Positions 29,149 to 41,197 of a DNA stretch of 64,000 bases are shown here, piece by piece. The notes below the pieces were generated by a model. It was not told the DNA's origin and did not search any database. It saw nothing but the letters and a program-made list of their open reading frames with translations. The stretch comes from Deinococcus sp. Leaf326 (GTDB taxonomy: Bacteria; Deinococcota; Deinococci; Deinococcales; Deinococcaceae), in assembly GCF_001424185.1 (NCBI RefSeq), contig NZ_LMOM01000076.1, forward strand, positions 147,060 to 211,059, in the 5' to 3' direction. How positions within the stretch are numbered: the stretch's first letter is position 1; every line of letters starts with the position of its first letter. Made by a program: the position numbers and the translations under genes.

Positions 29149-29846
29149 AACCGTCACGTCTGACCAGCGATGAAAACGCCCCTGCCGCGTGATGTCAACG
29201 GCGGAGGTTGCAAAGAGCCTTTCTGCACGACAGACGAAACCGGCGGCTGAGTGCGCGCTCAGGCTCACCCTCGGCGTGGGCGTCCCGCTGTTCAGGAACG
29301 GGCACAGTTCTGGTCAGTTCGGTTGTGGATACCGCTCCGCTGTGCGAGTCGGCTCAGGGAGAAAGTCTCGATTCCCCGAGGATGACCCGGGCGGCGGGGC
29401 GGTCAGGGCTCACCTGCTCTGGCTCATCGGTTGAAGGGGGAGTCCGCTTCGGGCCAAGCCACTCGTTGCCGAAATCTGAGCGTCCCCATGGCCGTTTCCG
29501 CAGACATGAACCAGTGCATCGGCGAGCGCAGTGGAAGATCTGGACCACCGCCTCCGTAGAGGGCGCGAGACTATTTTTGCCTCGAAAGAGTCCGTACAAG
29601 TCGCGTTTTCCATCAGTTGAATGAGAGTCGCTTGTAAAGGGCTAAGGCCGGTGCACATCTCCCGGTTCTCCGTGCTGATTCATTCTCCAGAGGCTATGTT
29701 CTCCGTTCAGCCTTCCCTGTGCCCCCTGCCTCCGTGCCTCTTCCAGCAGGAGCCCGGCGGCCTGCTGTTGCTGGACGGCCTGGGGATGGTCCCCGGCAGT
29801 TCACTGGTCCGTGTAGCTGGTCCACCCCATCCGCGTAAGTATCCTC
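29149..29846. other. Intergenic, no gene supported
   Basis: About 700 bp with only short frames lacking any recognisable similarity or ribosome-binding site. It may be decayed sequence; nothing definite was identified. Confidence 0.4.
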
Positions 29847-30728
29847 ATGCCTGACCTGAGGCCCACCACCTGGACCGAGCTTCTCGACACTCTGCAGGAG
29901 AACAGCTGGAACTCGGGGCTGCGCCGCTTCCGCTCGCCCTACATCTTCCGGGGCCAGGGAACCTCCGCGCCCCTGACTACCTCGTTGCAGCGGCTCTCGG
30001 CTCACCCGCGCGAGATCGAGCGCCACCTCGTGCGGGCCTTTCGCAAGTACGCCGCCGTCAACGTCACTCCACAGGACCAGCATTGGTCGTGGCTTACCCT
30101 CGGCCAGCATCACGGGCTGCCGACGCGGCTGCTCGACTGGTCCTACTCGCCCCTTGTCGCGCTGCATTTTGCCACCAGCAACGAGCATCAGTACGGAGAG
30201 GACGGGGTCGTCTGGATGCTCGACACTGCCCGGACGAACGCCCATCTGCCAGCGCCACTTCAGGACCTGCTGCGCCGCGAGGGCAGCAGCGTGTTCACGA
30301 CCGACATGCTGGCGACCCTGAGTCAGGAGCGAGGTGGAGACGGCCTGTCCTTCGACGCCGAGACCGGCTGGCTCGAGCGCTACGAGGAGGGGGAGGGTCC
30401 CTTCCTGCTGCTGCTCGAACCGCCGTCCATCGATCAGCGGATCGTGCAGCAGGCAGCCCTGTTCGCTCTGCTGTCCAATCCCGAGACCCACTTCGAGGAC
30501 TGGTTGAGCCGCCCTCCAGAGGCGGCGCGGCGAATCATTGTGGCGCGGGAACTGAAATGGGAAATCCGCGACCGCCTGGACCAGGTCAGTGTCAACGAAC
30601 GTACGCTGTTTCCCGACCTCGGCGGCCTGAGCCAGTGGCTGCGCCGCTACTACCAGCAGCGTCCCGACGGCGGCCAAGACGAGGCGGACCCCCCCACGCC
30701 GGAGCAGGAACGCAACCAGCAGCGCTAG
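29847..30728 (+). CDS. FRG-domain protein
   Basis: 293 residues. The family name motif appears as IFRGQG (33-38), followed by HGLPTRLLDWSYSPLVALHFA, the second hallmark of FRG domains. FRG is a proposed ADP-ribosyltransferase-like fold found in toxins, phage proteins and several defence loci; activity here is inferred only. No signal peptide. It is followed after 46 bp by a small basic gene with its own Shine-Dalgarno. Confidence 0.85.
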   Translation: MPDLRPTTWTELLDTLQENSWNSGLRRFRSPYIFRGQGTSAPLTTSLQRLSAHPREIERHLVRAFRKYAAVNVTPQDQHWSWLTLGQHHGLPTRLLDWSYSPLVALHFATSNEHQYGEDGVVWMLDTARTNAHLPAPLQDLLRREGSSVFTTDMLATLSQERGGDGLSFDAETGWLERYEEGEGPFLLLLEPPSIDQRIVQQAALFALLSNPETHFEDWLSRPPEAARRIIVARELKWEIRDRLDQVSVNERTLFPDLGGLSQWLRRYYQQRPDGGQDEADPPTPEQERNQQR

Positions 30729-30774
30729 TTCATGCGGGCCGTCTCGAGGGCGACCCGCCGTAAAGGGGGACAGG

Positions 30775-31329
30775 ATGCACGGAAAGAGATACGCAGGAGG
30801 GCGGAAGGCCGCAGTGGTGCCGGTCGGCGCCGGAAAGCGCAGGCGGCTGTCTCTGGGCTTTGGCAGCGGCGTGTTCGATCAGTTGCGCCGGCAGTGGCCG
30901 GGCCTGAGCGAAGCCGACCTGATCCGCGCCGCCGTCCTCGAGGCCACCGGTCACAGTGCCCTGCCCTTTCAGGAGGCGGTGGCGACCTTCAGCCCGGAGG
31001 AACACGAAACGTACGAGGGGCTGCTGACGCAGTTCGCCCGGGCGGGGCTATGTGTGCGGACCAGCGGGGGCCTGTCGCCTCCACTGGGAGTCCGTCTGGA
31101 ACTGGCGTGGCAGCAACTGGGGGAACAGCCGAATGTCGGGGTGCGCGCCGGGGTCAGGCGAGTTCAGGCCCTCTTGCAGGCCCAGAAGACGGCGCGCGAC
31201 CGGCGTCTCGAGGCTGCAGTCACCCTGTCACGGTCGGCGCGGCGAGAGTCCGAAGAGGGCCGCGACAGGACCGAGGCGGCGGGTCCAGACACCTCTGACC
31301 TGGGGGGACTGGAGCGGCCTCGGCTGTAG
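30775..31329 (+). CDS. Hypothetical protein, possible ribbon-helix-helix N-terminus
   Basis: 184 residues. A basic N-terminus leads to RRRLSLGFGSGVFDQLRRQW followed by GLSEADLIRAAVLEATG, a strand-helix-helix pattern like ribbon-helix-helix DNA-binding domains. The rest is helical and charged with a low-complexity C-terminal tail. AAAGGGGGA upstream fits ATG at 30775. It is downstream of the FRG gene and likely co-transcribed. The fold assignment is by pattern only. Confidence 0.6.
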   Translation: MHGKRYAGGRKAAVVPVGAGKRRRLSLGFGSGVFDQLRRQWPGLSEADLIRAAVLEATGHSALPFQEAVATFSPEEHETYEGLLTQFARAGLCVRTSGGLSPPLGVRLELAWQQLGEQPNVGVRAGVRRVQALLQAQKTARDRRLEAAVTLSRSARRESEEGRDRTEAAGPDTSDLGGLERPRL

Positions 31330-31400
31330 AGGTCACCGGGGGCATGGAGCACGCTCACAGAGGACTGGGCAGGAACGCTCGGCGCCTCAGGAGGAACGCT

Positions 31401-32183
31401 ATGAAATTACTGGACGGAAAGGTCGCTTTCGTGACCGGGGCGGCGAGTGGAATAGGGGAGAGCACGGCACGCCGGTTCGCCGAGCAGGGAGCGGCCGTCA
31501 TGCTCGCCGACGTGCAGACGGCGGAGGGTACCCGGGTCAGGGACGAGATCGTCGCTGCCGGGGGGCAGGCGGTCTACACCGACTGTGAGGTCAGCAGTGC
31601 AGAGGCGGTGCAGGCCGCAATCGAGGAGACCGTGGGCCGGTTCGGTGGCCTCGACATCGTGTTCGCCAATGCGGGCGTCAACGGCGTCTGGGCGCCGGTC
31701 GAAGAACTTCAACCGGACGAATGGGAGCGCACGCTGGACATCAATCTCAAGGGTACCTATCTCGCTGTGCATTTCGCGGTCCCGCATCTCAAGCGGCGTG
31801 GAGGCGGCAGCATCATCATCACGAGTAGCGTCAACGGCACCCGCACGTTCTCCACCCCGGGAGCCGGCGCTTACAGCGCGTCCAAGGCCGGGCAGGTGGC
31901 TTTCATGAAAATGATGGCTCTGGAACTCGGCCGCCACGACATCCGCTGTAATGCGGTGTGTCCAGGAGAAATTCGGACCGAGATTGGTACACGCACGGAG
32001 CAGCGCCATACGGAGTCGCTCGGTATCGAGGTCGAGCTGCCGCAGGGCAACCCTGCCCTGAACCACGGCAAGGCCGGGCCGGCGGAAGTCGCTGATGCCT
32101 GTCTCTTTCTGGCGTCGGACCTCGGACGTCACGTTTCCGGTGTAGAACTCTACGTGGATGGAGGCTCCTCACTGCTCCGGTGA
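31401..32183 (+). CDS. Short-chain dehydrogenase/reductase (SDR)
   Basis: 260 residues. Classical SDR: TGAASGIG (12-19) binds NAD(P), NAG at 90-92, catalytic Ser143, Tyr158 and Lys162 (YSASK), and a C-terminal GVELYVDGG. Asp37 after the second strand (MLADV) suggests NAD rather than NADP preference. AGGAGG at 31389-31394 decides the ATG at 31401. The substrate is unknown. Confidence 0.92.
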   Translation: MKLLDGKVAFVTGAASGIGESTARRFAEQGAAVMLADVQTAEGTRVRDEIVAAGGQAVYTDCEVSSAEAVQAAIEETVGRFGGLDIVFANAGVNGVWAPVEELQPDEWERTLDINLKGTYLAVHFAVPHLKRRGGGSIIITSSVNGTRTFSTPGAGAYSASKAGQVAFMKMMALELGRHDIRCNAVCPGEIRTEIGTRTEQRHTESLGIEVELPQGNPALNHGKAGPAEVADACLFLASDLGRHVSGVELYVDGGSSLLR

Positions 32184-32775
32184 TTCTGCGAGGTCTGAAA
32201 TGACCACAGAAGAGAAGCTCAGCGATCTTTCAGGAAAGACGCTGGACTTTCAGCAGCGCGCTTCCTTCCTTCTTCTGTCTATGGGCTGTCACCCGAGCGT
32301 TGACGTAGGCACGGTCGAAAGCGTTCCCCTTATTCGTGCGCACAACCGCCAGTTCCGTGAATCTGGACCCATCAATGCAGTGGGCAGGCGCAGACCCCCT
32401 TGAGATCCCATTGCCCTGAGTCTCCGGGTAGCGGCTGTGTGGTTCTGAATGATCTGGGTTGCCATCGCTTTGACGCGGGCCTGCCCGAATCCAACGACTG
32501 GATCTCAAGGCCGCTTCGTCAATCCTGGCAGGAGCTGAGGCCGCTCCTAACCGCACCGAACCGGCCATTCTCTCGGCGATGGGACCTTGGGCTTTTCACT
32601 TTACCCCGTACCTACCAAGAAATCCTCTCTACATAGGGCGTTCTATTCATTCCGAGAGGGACTAACTATCCACATAGAGCTGCACTCAAAGCATGATGCT
32701 CAGCACGTCGCTCGATAGGTCGAGCAGCCAAGGTCAATATTGCCCGAGAAACCGGCGGATAAACCTGTCGGGAGG
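32184..32775. other. Intergenic, no gene supported
   Basis: About 590 bp with several broken short frames and falling GC content toward the right. It may include decayed coding sequence; no family could be recognised. It marks the left border of a compositionally different block. Confidence 0.4.
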
Positions 32776-33453
32776 TCATCCCGTGGAACTCGCTCGGTAG
32801 GGCCGGTCCAGTCTGCTTTCCATGCTCCGGATCACGCGCGTAGCGATATGGGAAAGGAGGAAGTAGATGATGCCTACAGCCAAGTATAGGGGCACCGGTT
32901 GATACGTCACGGAGACCAAGCCACGGGTGGTTAACAACAGTTCGGTCACGGTGATGACACTGGCCAGACTAGAATCCTTGAGGAGGCCGATAAACTGATT
33001 TCCTAGTGCAGGAACTGCCGTTCTGGCCGCCTGAGGAACCAGGATCAGCCGGAGAGTCTGGCCGGGTCGTAATCCCAGGGCCCGTGCCGCTTCGGTCTGA
33101 CCGCGTGATACGGCATTTAAGCTGCTTCGGAGAATTTCGGCGGCGTAGGCGCCCGCGAAAAGACTCAGACCGAGAACGGCGGTGTTGAAGGCCGAGAGCC
33201 TGGCCTGGGGCACAAGTTGTGGCAAAGCGAAGAAGAGGAAGAAAAGCTGAACCAGGAGAGGCGTACCGCGGAAAGTCTCGATATAAAAACCGGCCAGAAG
33301 ATTCAATGCTCTGAGCCGAGACATACGGCCTAACGCCGCCAGTGCTCCGAGAGCCAAGCCAAAAATACTGGACAACAGCGTAAGGGACAGGGTCAATACG
33401 GTCCCCCTTACTAAAGCGTTCAGGGTCTCGGAATTGAAAACATCAAGCCACAC
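32776..33453 (-). CDS. Polar amino-acid ABC transporter permease (HisM/GlnP family)
   Basis: 225 residues with five or so helices. LNALVRGTVLTLSLTLLSS, ETFRGTPLLVQLFF and the EAA loop GQTEAARALGLRPGQTLRLILVPQA are diagnostic of the HisM/GlnP family. The start is GTG at 33453, decided by AGAGGAGG just upstream; a longer in-frame GTG at 33483 would swallow that motif. It follows the binding-protein gene. No cognate ATPase gene is adjacent. Confidence 0.9.
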   Translation of the reverse strand: MWLDVFNSETLNALVRGTVLTLSLTLLSSIFGLALGALAALGRMSRLRALNLLAGFYIETFRGTPLLVQLFFLFFALPQLVPQARLSAFNTAVLGLSLFAGAYAAEILRSSLNAVSRGQTEAARALGLRPGQTLRLILVPQAARTAVPALGNQFIGLLKDSSLASVITVTELLLTTRGLVSVTYQPVPLYLAVGIIYFLLSHIATRVIRSMESRLDRPYRASSTG

Positions 33454-33521
33454 AGTGTGCCCTCCTCTGCAAAAAAGAGCCACGCATCGGTTTGCGCGGC
33501 CCGTCGGAATTGAGAATGGAT

Positions 33522-34295
33522 TTATTTTCCAGGCGTCGTGATATCTGTACTGAAATATTTCAGACTGATGCGCTTGAGTGTGCCGTCTGAACGCATATCG
33601 GTCAGTGCCTTCTCTACCGCGCGTTTAAGTTGGGGCTGGTTTTTGCCTAAAGTGATGTAGGGATTGTCCTGTTGGAGGACAGGTCCACTGGACTTGAGCG
33701 GCTGCCCATTCTTGATGGCGATATTGCCTACCGCACGCGTAGTGATCATTCCAGCTGCTCGGCCTGCGCGTAATGCCAGAAAAATCTCCTGTTCACCACT
33801 GTATATCGCGATACTGGGGTACTTGCGATCTTTCAGGAACTTTTCGAAGACTGTTCCCTGGGCAACGGCGACGGGCGCCTTCGCAAGAGTGTTGAAACCG
33901 GTCACTTTAGATCCTGCAGGCACGAAAAGTTGGAATCCATCGTAGTAATAGGGACGACTCAAAAAGTCTATGGCCTGTGCCCGCTCAGGCGTCTTACTCT
34001 GTGAAGCGACAGCCAGATCGAATTGACCGGCCTGAAGACCGGCAATGATGGATGGGAATTCTGCCTTGATCAAGCTGACTCGGACATCAAGTCGTCGACC
34101 GATTTCTTGAGCCACGTCTACATCGAACCCGACGAGAGTCCCGGTAGGACCAGGTTGAGAGAATGGTGGGTACTCGCCGCTCATGACAACACGCAGTTCG
34201 CCACGCTTCTTGACATCTGACAATTCAGCATGACCAACGGACACCAGAGAAAACATAAGTGTAACCGAGGTCATTAAAACTCGTTTTGACAGCAT
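33522..34295 (-). CDS. Polar amino-acid ABC transporter substrate-binding protein
   Basis: 257 residues with a signal peptide (about 1-23, ending GHA). DVKKRGELRVVMSGEYPPFS, GTLVGFDVDVAQEIGRRL and a C-terminal LTDMRSDGTLKRISLKYF identify an extracellular solute-binding protein family 3. AAAGGAG before the ATG at 34295 fixes the start. Codon use is richer in A/T than the neighbours, for example several TTA, AAA and ACA codons near the start, suggesting transfer with the permease gene. Confidence 0.9.
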   Translation of the reverse strand: MLSKRVLMTSVTLMFSLVSVGHAELSDVKKRGELRVVMSGEYPPFSQPGPTGTLVGFDVDVAQEIGRRLDVRVSLIKAEFPSIIAGLQAGQFDLAVASQSKTPERAQAIDFLSRPYYYDGFQLFVPAGSKVTGFNTLAKAPVAVAQGTVFEKFLKDRKYPSIAIYSGEQEIFLALRAGRAAGMITTRAVGNIAIKNGQPLKSSGPVLQQDNPYITLGKNQPQLKRAVEKALTDMRSDGTLKRISLKYFSTDITTPGK

Positions 34296-34740
34296 AGATC
34301 TCCTTTGGGACGCCACATCCTTACAAGCATCCTAGGCTTTGGATCAGTTTTAAGAGATATGTGCTCTTGTTCGATACCTAACGTAGGTTGGTTTATGAGA
34401 GATGTCGTTTATAGTGGTCATTGACCTATTAGCCATTTATTGAAATGGATATCGTCCTAGCCATTAAAAACACATTTTGAGCTCATCTTAGAGTATTTGG
34501 ACTTGGAGGACTATCCTGGATCAGGCTTCAGCACCGGACACTCTGCCTTCATAGGCATCTTGAGCGCAGTACGGCATAACTATGGGCCGTATCTGATTCC
34601 ATGAGGAGCTCTGAGACCACACGAGTGCAGTGTCCGGTGCAGAGGCCGCTCAATGGGCACCATCCTTTTGCCGACTACCTGTCTTTCTATCCGAACGAGA
34701 GCTGATAGACAGATGACACCCATGAGCTCCAATAAGGACT
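34296..34740. other. AT-rich intergenic region with palindromic element
   Basis: 445 bp, clearly lower in GC than the chromosome average, between the divergent amino-acid importer and phosphatase genes. It must hold both promoters. The right half contains an imperfect long palindrome (34524-34647) listed separately. Confidence 0.5.
34524..34647. repeat. Imperfect long palindrome, MITE- or SNR-like element
   Basis: Arms 34524-34542 and 34629-34647 pair at 17 or 18 of 19 positions, including the perfect 12-mer GCACCGGACACT and its complement. An inner TACGGC / GCCGTA pair sits near the centre. The size and terminal inverted repeats resemble small non-coding repeats and MITEs. No second copy was noticed in this window. 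Confidence 0.5.
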
Positions 34741-36480
<1,740 letters not shown>

Positions 36481-36511
36481 GGCGCGCTGTCGTCGCCCCG
36501 TTGTCTTCTGT

Positions 36512-36548
36512 AGGACGCGCCCGGAGCTCCTGTGCTCCGGCGCGTTCT
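36512..36548 (+). terminator. Hairpin terminator after alkaline phosphatase
   Basis: A stem of about 15 pairs with one bulged C (36512-36527 with 36534-36548) and a TCCTGT loop lies 31 nt after the phosphatase stop. It separates the phosphatase from the DUF3299-like operon. Confidence 0.6.
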
Positions 36549-36633
36549 GTTGTGGTCCGGCTGATATTCCCCTGATCCGGCCGTGCTGAACTGGAAGGCA
36601 ACGTCAGGTCTCCATTCCCCGAGGTGATTGTCC

Positions 36634-37089
36634 TTGAACCGCAGAACCATCCTCAAGCTTGTGGGCACGTTGCCGCTGACCCTGTGGCTGCCACATGCGC
36701 TGGCCCAGAGTGCTGGCACGCCCACCCTCAAATTCAGCGAGCTGTACGGCCGCGTCACTGTGCGCGGCGTGGAGTACAGCGACAAGATCAAGGCCCTCAG
36801 CGGCCAGACCGTGCGCATGAGCGGCTACATGGCCCCGCCCCTCAAGCCCAAGCTCGACTTCTTCGTACTCACCAAGCAGCCCATGAGCACCTGCCCTTTC
36901 TGCACGACCGCCGCCGACTGGCCGGCCGATATCGTGCTCGTCATCATGCCCAGGGGGCGCGAACTCGACCCCACCACGCGCGGCCTCCAGATCACCGGGC
37001 GGCTCGACATCGGTGTGAAGAAGGACGAGGACACCGGCTTCGTCAGCCTCGTGCGCCTATACGCCGATGGCGTGACTGCGGGCGGATGA
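36634..37089 (+). CDS. Exported DUF3299-like protein (Tat-type signal)
   Basis: 151 residues. NRRTILK plus a hydrophobic stretch ending HALA forms a twin-arginine-like signal. The mature domain contains ALSGQTVRMSGYMAPP and STCPFC (Cys87 and Cys90), the pattern of DUF3299-like proteins. In Pseudomonas such a protein accompanies an ABC ATPase and MacB-like permease in a zinc-regulated cluster. No ATG is available; TTG at 36634 has GAGGTGAT at proper spacing, while TTG at 36628 is too close to it. Its stop overlaps the ATPase start. Confidence 0.75.
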   Translation: MNRRTILKLVGTLPLTLWLPHALAQSAGTPTLKFSELYGRVTVRGVEYSDKIKALSGQTVRMSGYMAPPLKPKLDFFVLTKQPMSTCPFCTTAADWPADIVLVIMPRGRELDPTTRGLQITGRLDIGVKKDEDTGFVSLVRLYADGVTAGG

Positions 37090-37796
37090 CTGGGCTATGG
37101 ACGGGGCGGGTGACGGCCTCCGCAACAGGAGCGGCCTCGCGCCGGGCCGAGCGGCTGCGCGCCGTGGGCTTGCGGGTGCAGCACAGCCGCGAGGTCACGC
37201 TGGCCTACCCGGACCTTGACCTGGCGCCGGGCGCGCAACTGGCCGTCACCGGTCCCAGCGGCACCGGCAAGACCACGCTGCTGCACGTCCTGGCTGGCCT
37301 GCTGACCCCACAATCGGGCGAGGTCTTCTCGGGTGACTTCAGTGTGACGGGGGCCTCGGCGGCCGGGCGCGACCTGTTCCGGCAGCGCAGCGTGGGCTAC
37401 GTCTTTCAGGACTTCCATCTCATGCCAGGCCTGAGCGCGCTGGAAAACGTCGAGCTGGGCCTGCGGGTGGCGGGAACCGCGAACCCGCGTGCCCTGGCCG
37501 AGCGGGCGCTGGCCCGCCTGGACCTCGCTCACCGCCGCCATCACCGCCCCGCGCAGCTCTCGACCGGCGAGCGCCAGCGTGTGGCCGTGGCGCGGGCCGT
37601 GGCGCATGGGCCGGGGTTGCTGCTGGTGGACGAGCCGACCGCCCACCTCGACCGTAACCGGGCGGGGGCGGCCCTGGACCTGCTTCAGGGCACCGCGAGC
37701 GAACTGGGCGCCACCCTGATCGTGGTCACGCACGACCCGCTCGTGGCGGGCGCGCTGCCCCAGCGCCTCGACCTCTCGGCGGGGGCGAGGGGATGA
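37086..37796 (+). CDS. ABC transporter ATP-binding protein (LolD/MacB type)
   Basis: 236 residues. Walker A GPSGTGKT (56-63), Q-loop VFQDFHLMPGLSALENVELG, signature LSTGERQRVAVARA (a variant of LSGGQ) and Walker B LLLVDEPTAHLD followed by H-loop VVTHD are all present. ATG overlaps the upstream stop (ATGA). It energises the permease encoded 109 bp downstream; the family typically works on lipoproteins, peptides or the envelope rather than classical import. Confidence 0.92.
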   Translation: MTGLWTGRVTASATGAASRRAERLRAVGLRVQHSREVTLAYPDLDLAPGAQLAVTGPSGTGKTTLLHVLAGLLTPQSGEVFSGDFSVTGASAAGRDLFRQRSVGYVFQDFHLMPGLSALENVELGLRVAGTANPRALAERALARLDLAHRRHHRPAQLSTGERQRVAVARAVAHGPGLLLVDEPTAHLDRNRAGAALDLLQGTASELGATLIVVTHDPLVAGALPQRLDLSAGARG

Positions 37797-37905
37797 AGCC
37801 GACCATGACGACGTTGCTCCTGAGATCGACCGGGCCAAGTGAGTGTTCGAAAGGGGAGAGCGCGCCGATGATGGAGACTTTCCGGCGCAGTTCTGGGAAA
37901 CTGCA

Positions 37906-39126
37906 ATGGTAGGCCCGCTCTCCCTGGCCCTCTGGACGGCGCTGCGCGGCCTGCGCTCGCGGCTGGGGGCGCTGCTGATTACGGTGGTCGCGGTGGCCCT
38001 CGCCACGGCGACGGCGCTGGTCGTGCCGCTGGTGACGCGGCAGGTCGAGCGCGGCGCGCAGGCCGCGGCGCAGGTGTTCGACCTGCTCGTTACCGCGCCC
38101 GGCAGCGGCACCCAGGCAGTTATGAGCAGCCTGTTCTACACTGGCGCGCCCATCGGCAACATTCCCGAGCGGGTCTACGAGGAGCTGCGTGACGCCCCCG
38201 GCACCCGCCGGGCTGTGCCCATCGCGCTGGGGGACAACTACCTGGGCTTTCCCATCGTGGGGACCACGGCGGCCTTCTTCGACCAGCGGGTGCGCCCGAG
38301 CGATCCGCCGTACTTCCGGATCGGCCAGGGCGGCCTCTTCGCCCGCGAGCACGACGCGGTAGTGGGCGCTCGGGTGGCCCGCGAGGTGGGGCTGCGCGTC
38401 GGAAGCACCTTCGTCGGCGCGCACGGCCTGGGAGAACACCACTTGGAAGGCGAGGAAGAGCATGACGAGGCGCACAGCGAGCCCTACCGTGTGACCGGCA
38501 TCCTGGCTCCCACGGGCGGCCCGGTGGACCGCGCGGTCCTGACGCCCATCGAGACTGTATGGGAGGTCCACGACGAGGATCAGGCGGCTGGGCGCGAGGT
38601 GACGGCCGTGCTGTACTCGGCCGATCAGCTCTCGGGTATCTACGTGACGGCGCAGCGCCTCAATGCGGGCCGTGACGCGATGGCGGTCTTTCCGGGGCAG
38701 GTCTTCGCCCAGGCGCGTGACGTGCTGCTCCAGGGGCAGGCGGCCTACGCGGCGCTGGCGCTGCTCGTGCTGGGCATCGCGGCCCTGACGGTCTGGCTCA
38801 GCGTCTACACCTCGGGTCTTGAGCGCCAGCGCACCGTTGCCCTGCTGCGGGTGCTGGGGGCGGGGCGCGGCACGGTGTTCGCCCTCGTGCTGCTCGAAAC
38901 CCTCCTGACGGTCACGCTGGGCGTGGGGCTGGGGCTGGGGCTCGCGCTGTTCGTCAGTACGGTGGGCGGCGACGTGCTGGGCGTACGCCTCGGCTTCACG
39001 CTGGCGGCCCCGCAGCTGACCTGGGCGCTCGTGTCGCGCACGCTGCTGCTCATTCCGCTGGGCCTGCTCGCCGCGCTGCCGCCGGCTGTGGTGGCTGCGC
39101 GGGTGTCGCCGCTGAGATTGCTCTGA
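37906..39126 (+). CDS. MacB/LolC-type ABC permease with His/Glu-rich loop
   Basis: 406 residues. One N-terminal helix (about 20-43), a large extracytoplasmic domain and three C-terminal helices are the FtsX/MacB layout. The extracytoplasmic loop at 173-190 reads GLGEHHLEGEEEHDEAH, a probable metal-binding stretch. In Pseudomonas the permease of the zinc-linked cluster has a similar His-rich loop. ATG at 37906 is preferred to an in-frame start at 37843 because the extra residues look non-coding. Confidence 0.85.
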   Translation: MVGPLSLALWTALRGLRSRLGALLITVVAVALATATALVVPLVTRQVERGAQAAAQVFDLLVTAPGSGTQAVMSSLFYTGAPIGNIPERVYEELRDAPGTRRAVPIALGDNYLGFPIVGTTAAFFDQRVRPSDPPYFRIGQGGLFAREHDAVVGARVAREVGLRVGSTFVGAHGLGEHHLEGEEEHDEAHSEPYRVTGILAPTGGPVDRAVLTPIETVWEVHDEDQAAGREVTAVLYSADQLSGIYVTAQRLNAGRDAMAVFPGQVFAQARDVLLQGQAAYAALALLVLGIAALTVWLSVYTSGLERQRTVALLRVLGAGRGTVFALVLLETLLTVTLGVGLGLGLALFVSTVGGDVLGVRLGFTLAAPQLTWALVSRTLLLIPLGLLAALPPAVVAARVSPLRLL

Positions 39127-39298
39127 ACGTCGCCTGGCCTGGGCCAGCCCGTTCGGTGCTCTGGCCGGCGGGAAGGCAGGGCAGAGGCCTACGGACAGCG
39201 CGGCGCGGAGGAACGGCGGCGGGGTGACGTAGACCTCTGCCCGCCACACACGAGACGGCGACCCCAGAAGAATTGCTGGGGCCGCCGCCTCGCCGTCT

Positions 39299-40803
<1,505 letters not shown>

Positions 40804-40807
<4 letters not shown>

Positions 40808-41184
40808 GACAAGGCTCCTTGAACTTTCCAGAAACGGTGCAGTCTTTTGCGTTGGCGCAGAGTTTTCGTGAAGGAAGGACGGGCACGCTTGATCAAGATC
40901 TGGGCTTCTCGTGGCGTGGTCACCTTCAGCTCGGGTGGAACGCCATCGGCGAACCGGGGCGAGTAGGCCAGCAGTCCAGCGTCCAACAGCAGGCGGTCAG
41001 TGGCCCAGGCCCGCAGGTCGGCCCGGCGCGGCGGCGCGTACTTCGGAGGCACATGAACCATTGATCTGCGGCACCCCGGGCACATTCGCACTTTCCCGGA
41101 CGTATTCGCCCAGGGGGACTGGGAGGCACTGGTCCGGCACTCGAAACAGACGAAATTCAGGGTGAAGGTCTGGACCCTGGCCAT
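40804..41184 (-). CDS. Small zinc-ribbon protein, unknown function
   Basis: 126 residues. CFEC (13-16) and CPGC (35-38) form a four-Cys zinc ribbon, followed by a basic segment VPPKYAPPRRADLRAWATDRLL and a very basic C-terminus (KRARPSFTKTLRQRKRLHRF). Such proteins usually bind nucleic acid or a protein partner. It begins 13 nt after the aminotransferase stop and overlaps the mmsA start by 4 nt, so it is translated with the pathway enzymes. No family name is known to me. Confidence 0.75.
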
Positions 41185-41197
41185 AGGCGGCCCCGAT

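Noticed and set aside
32200..32568. Possible transposase remnant in the 32.2-32.7 kb gap
   Set aside because: Short frames on both strands gave no recognisable transposase motif or terminal repeats.
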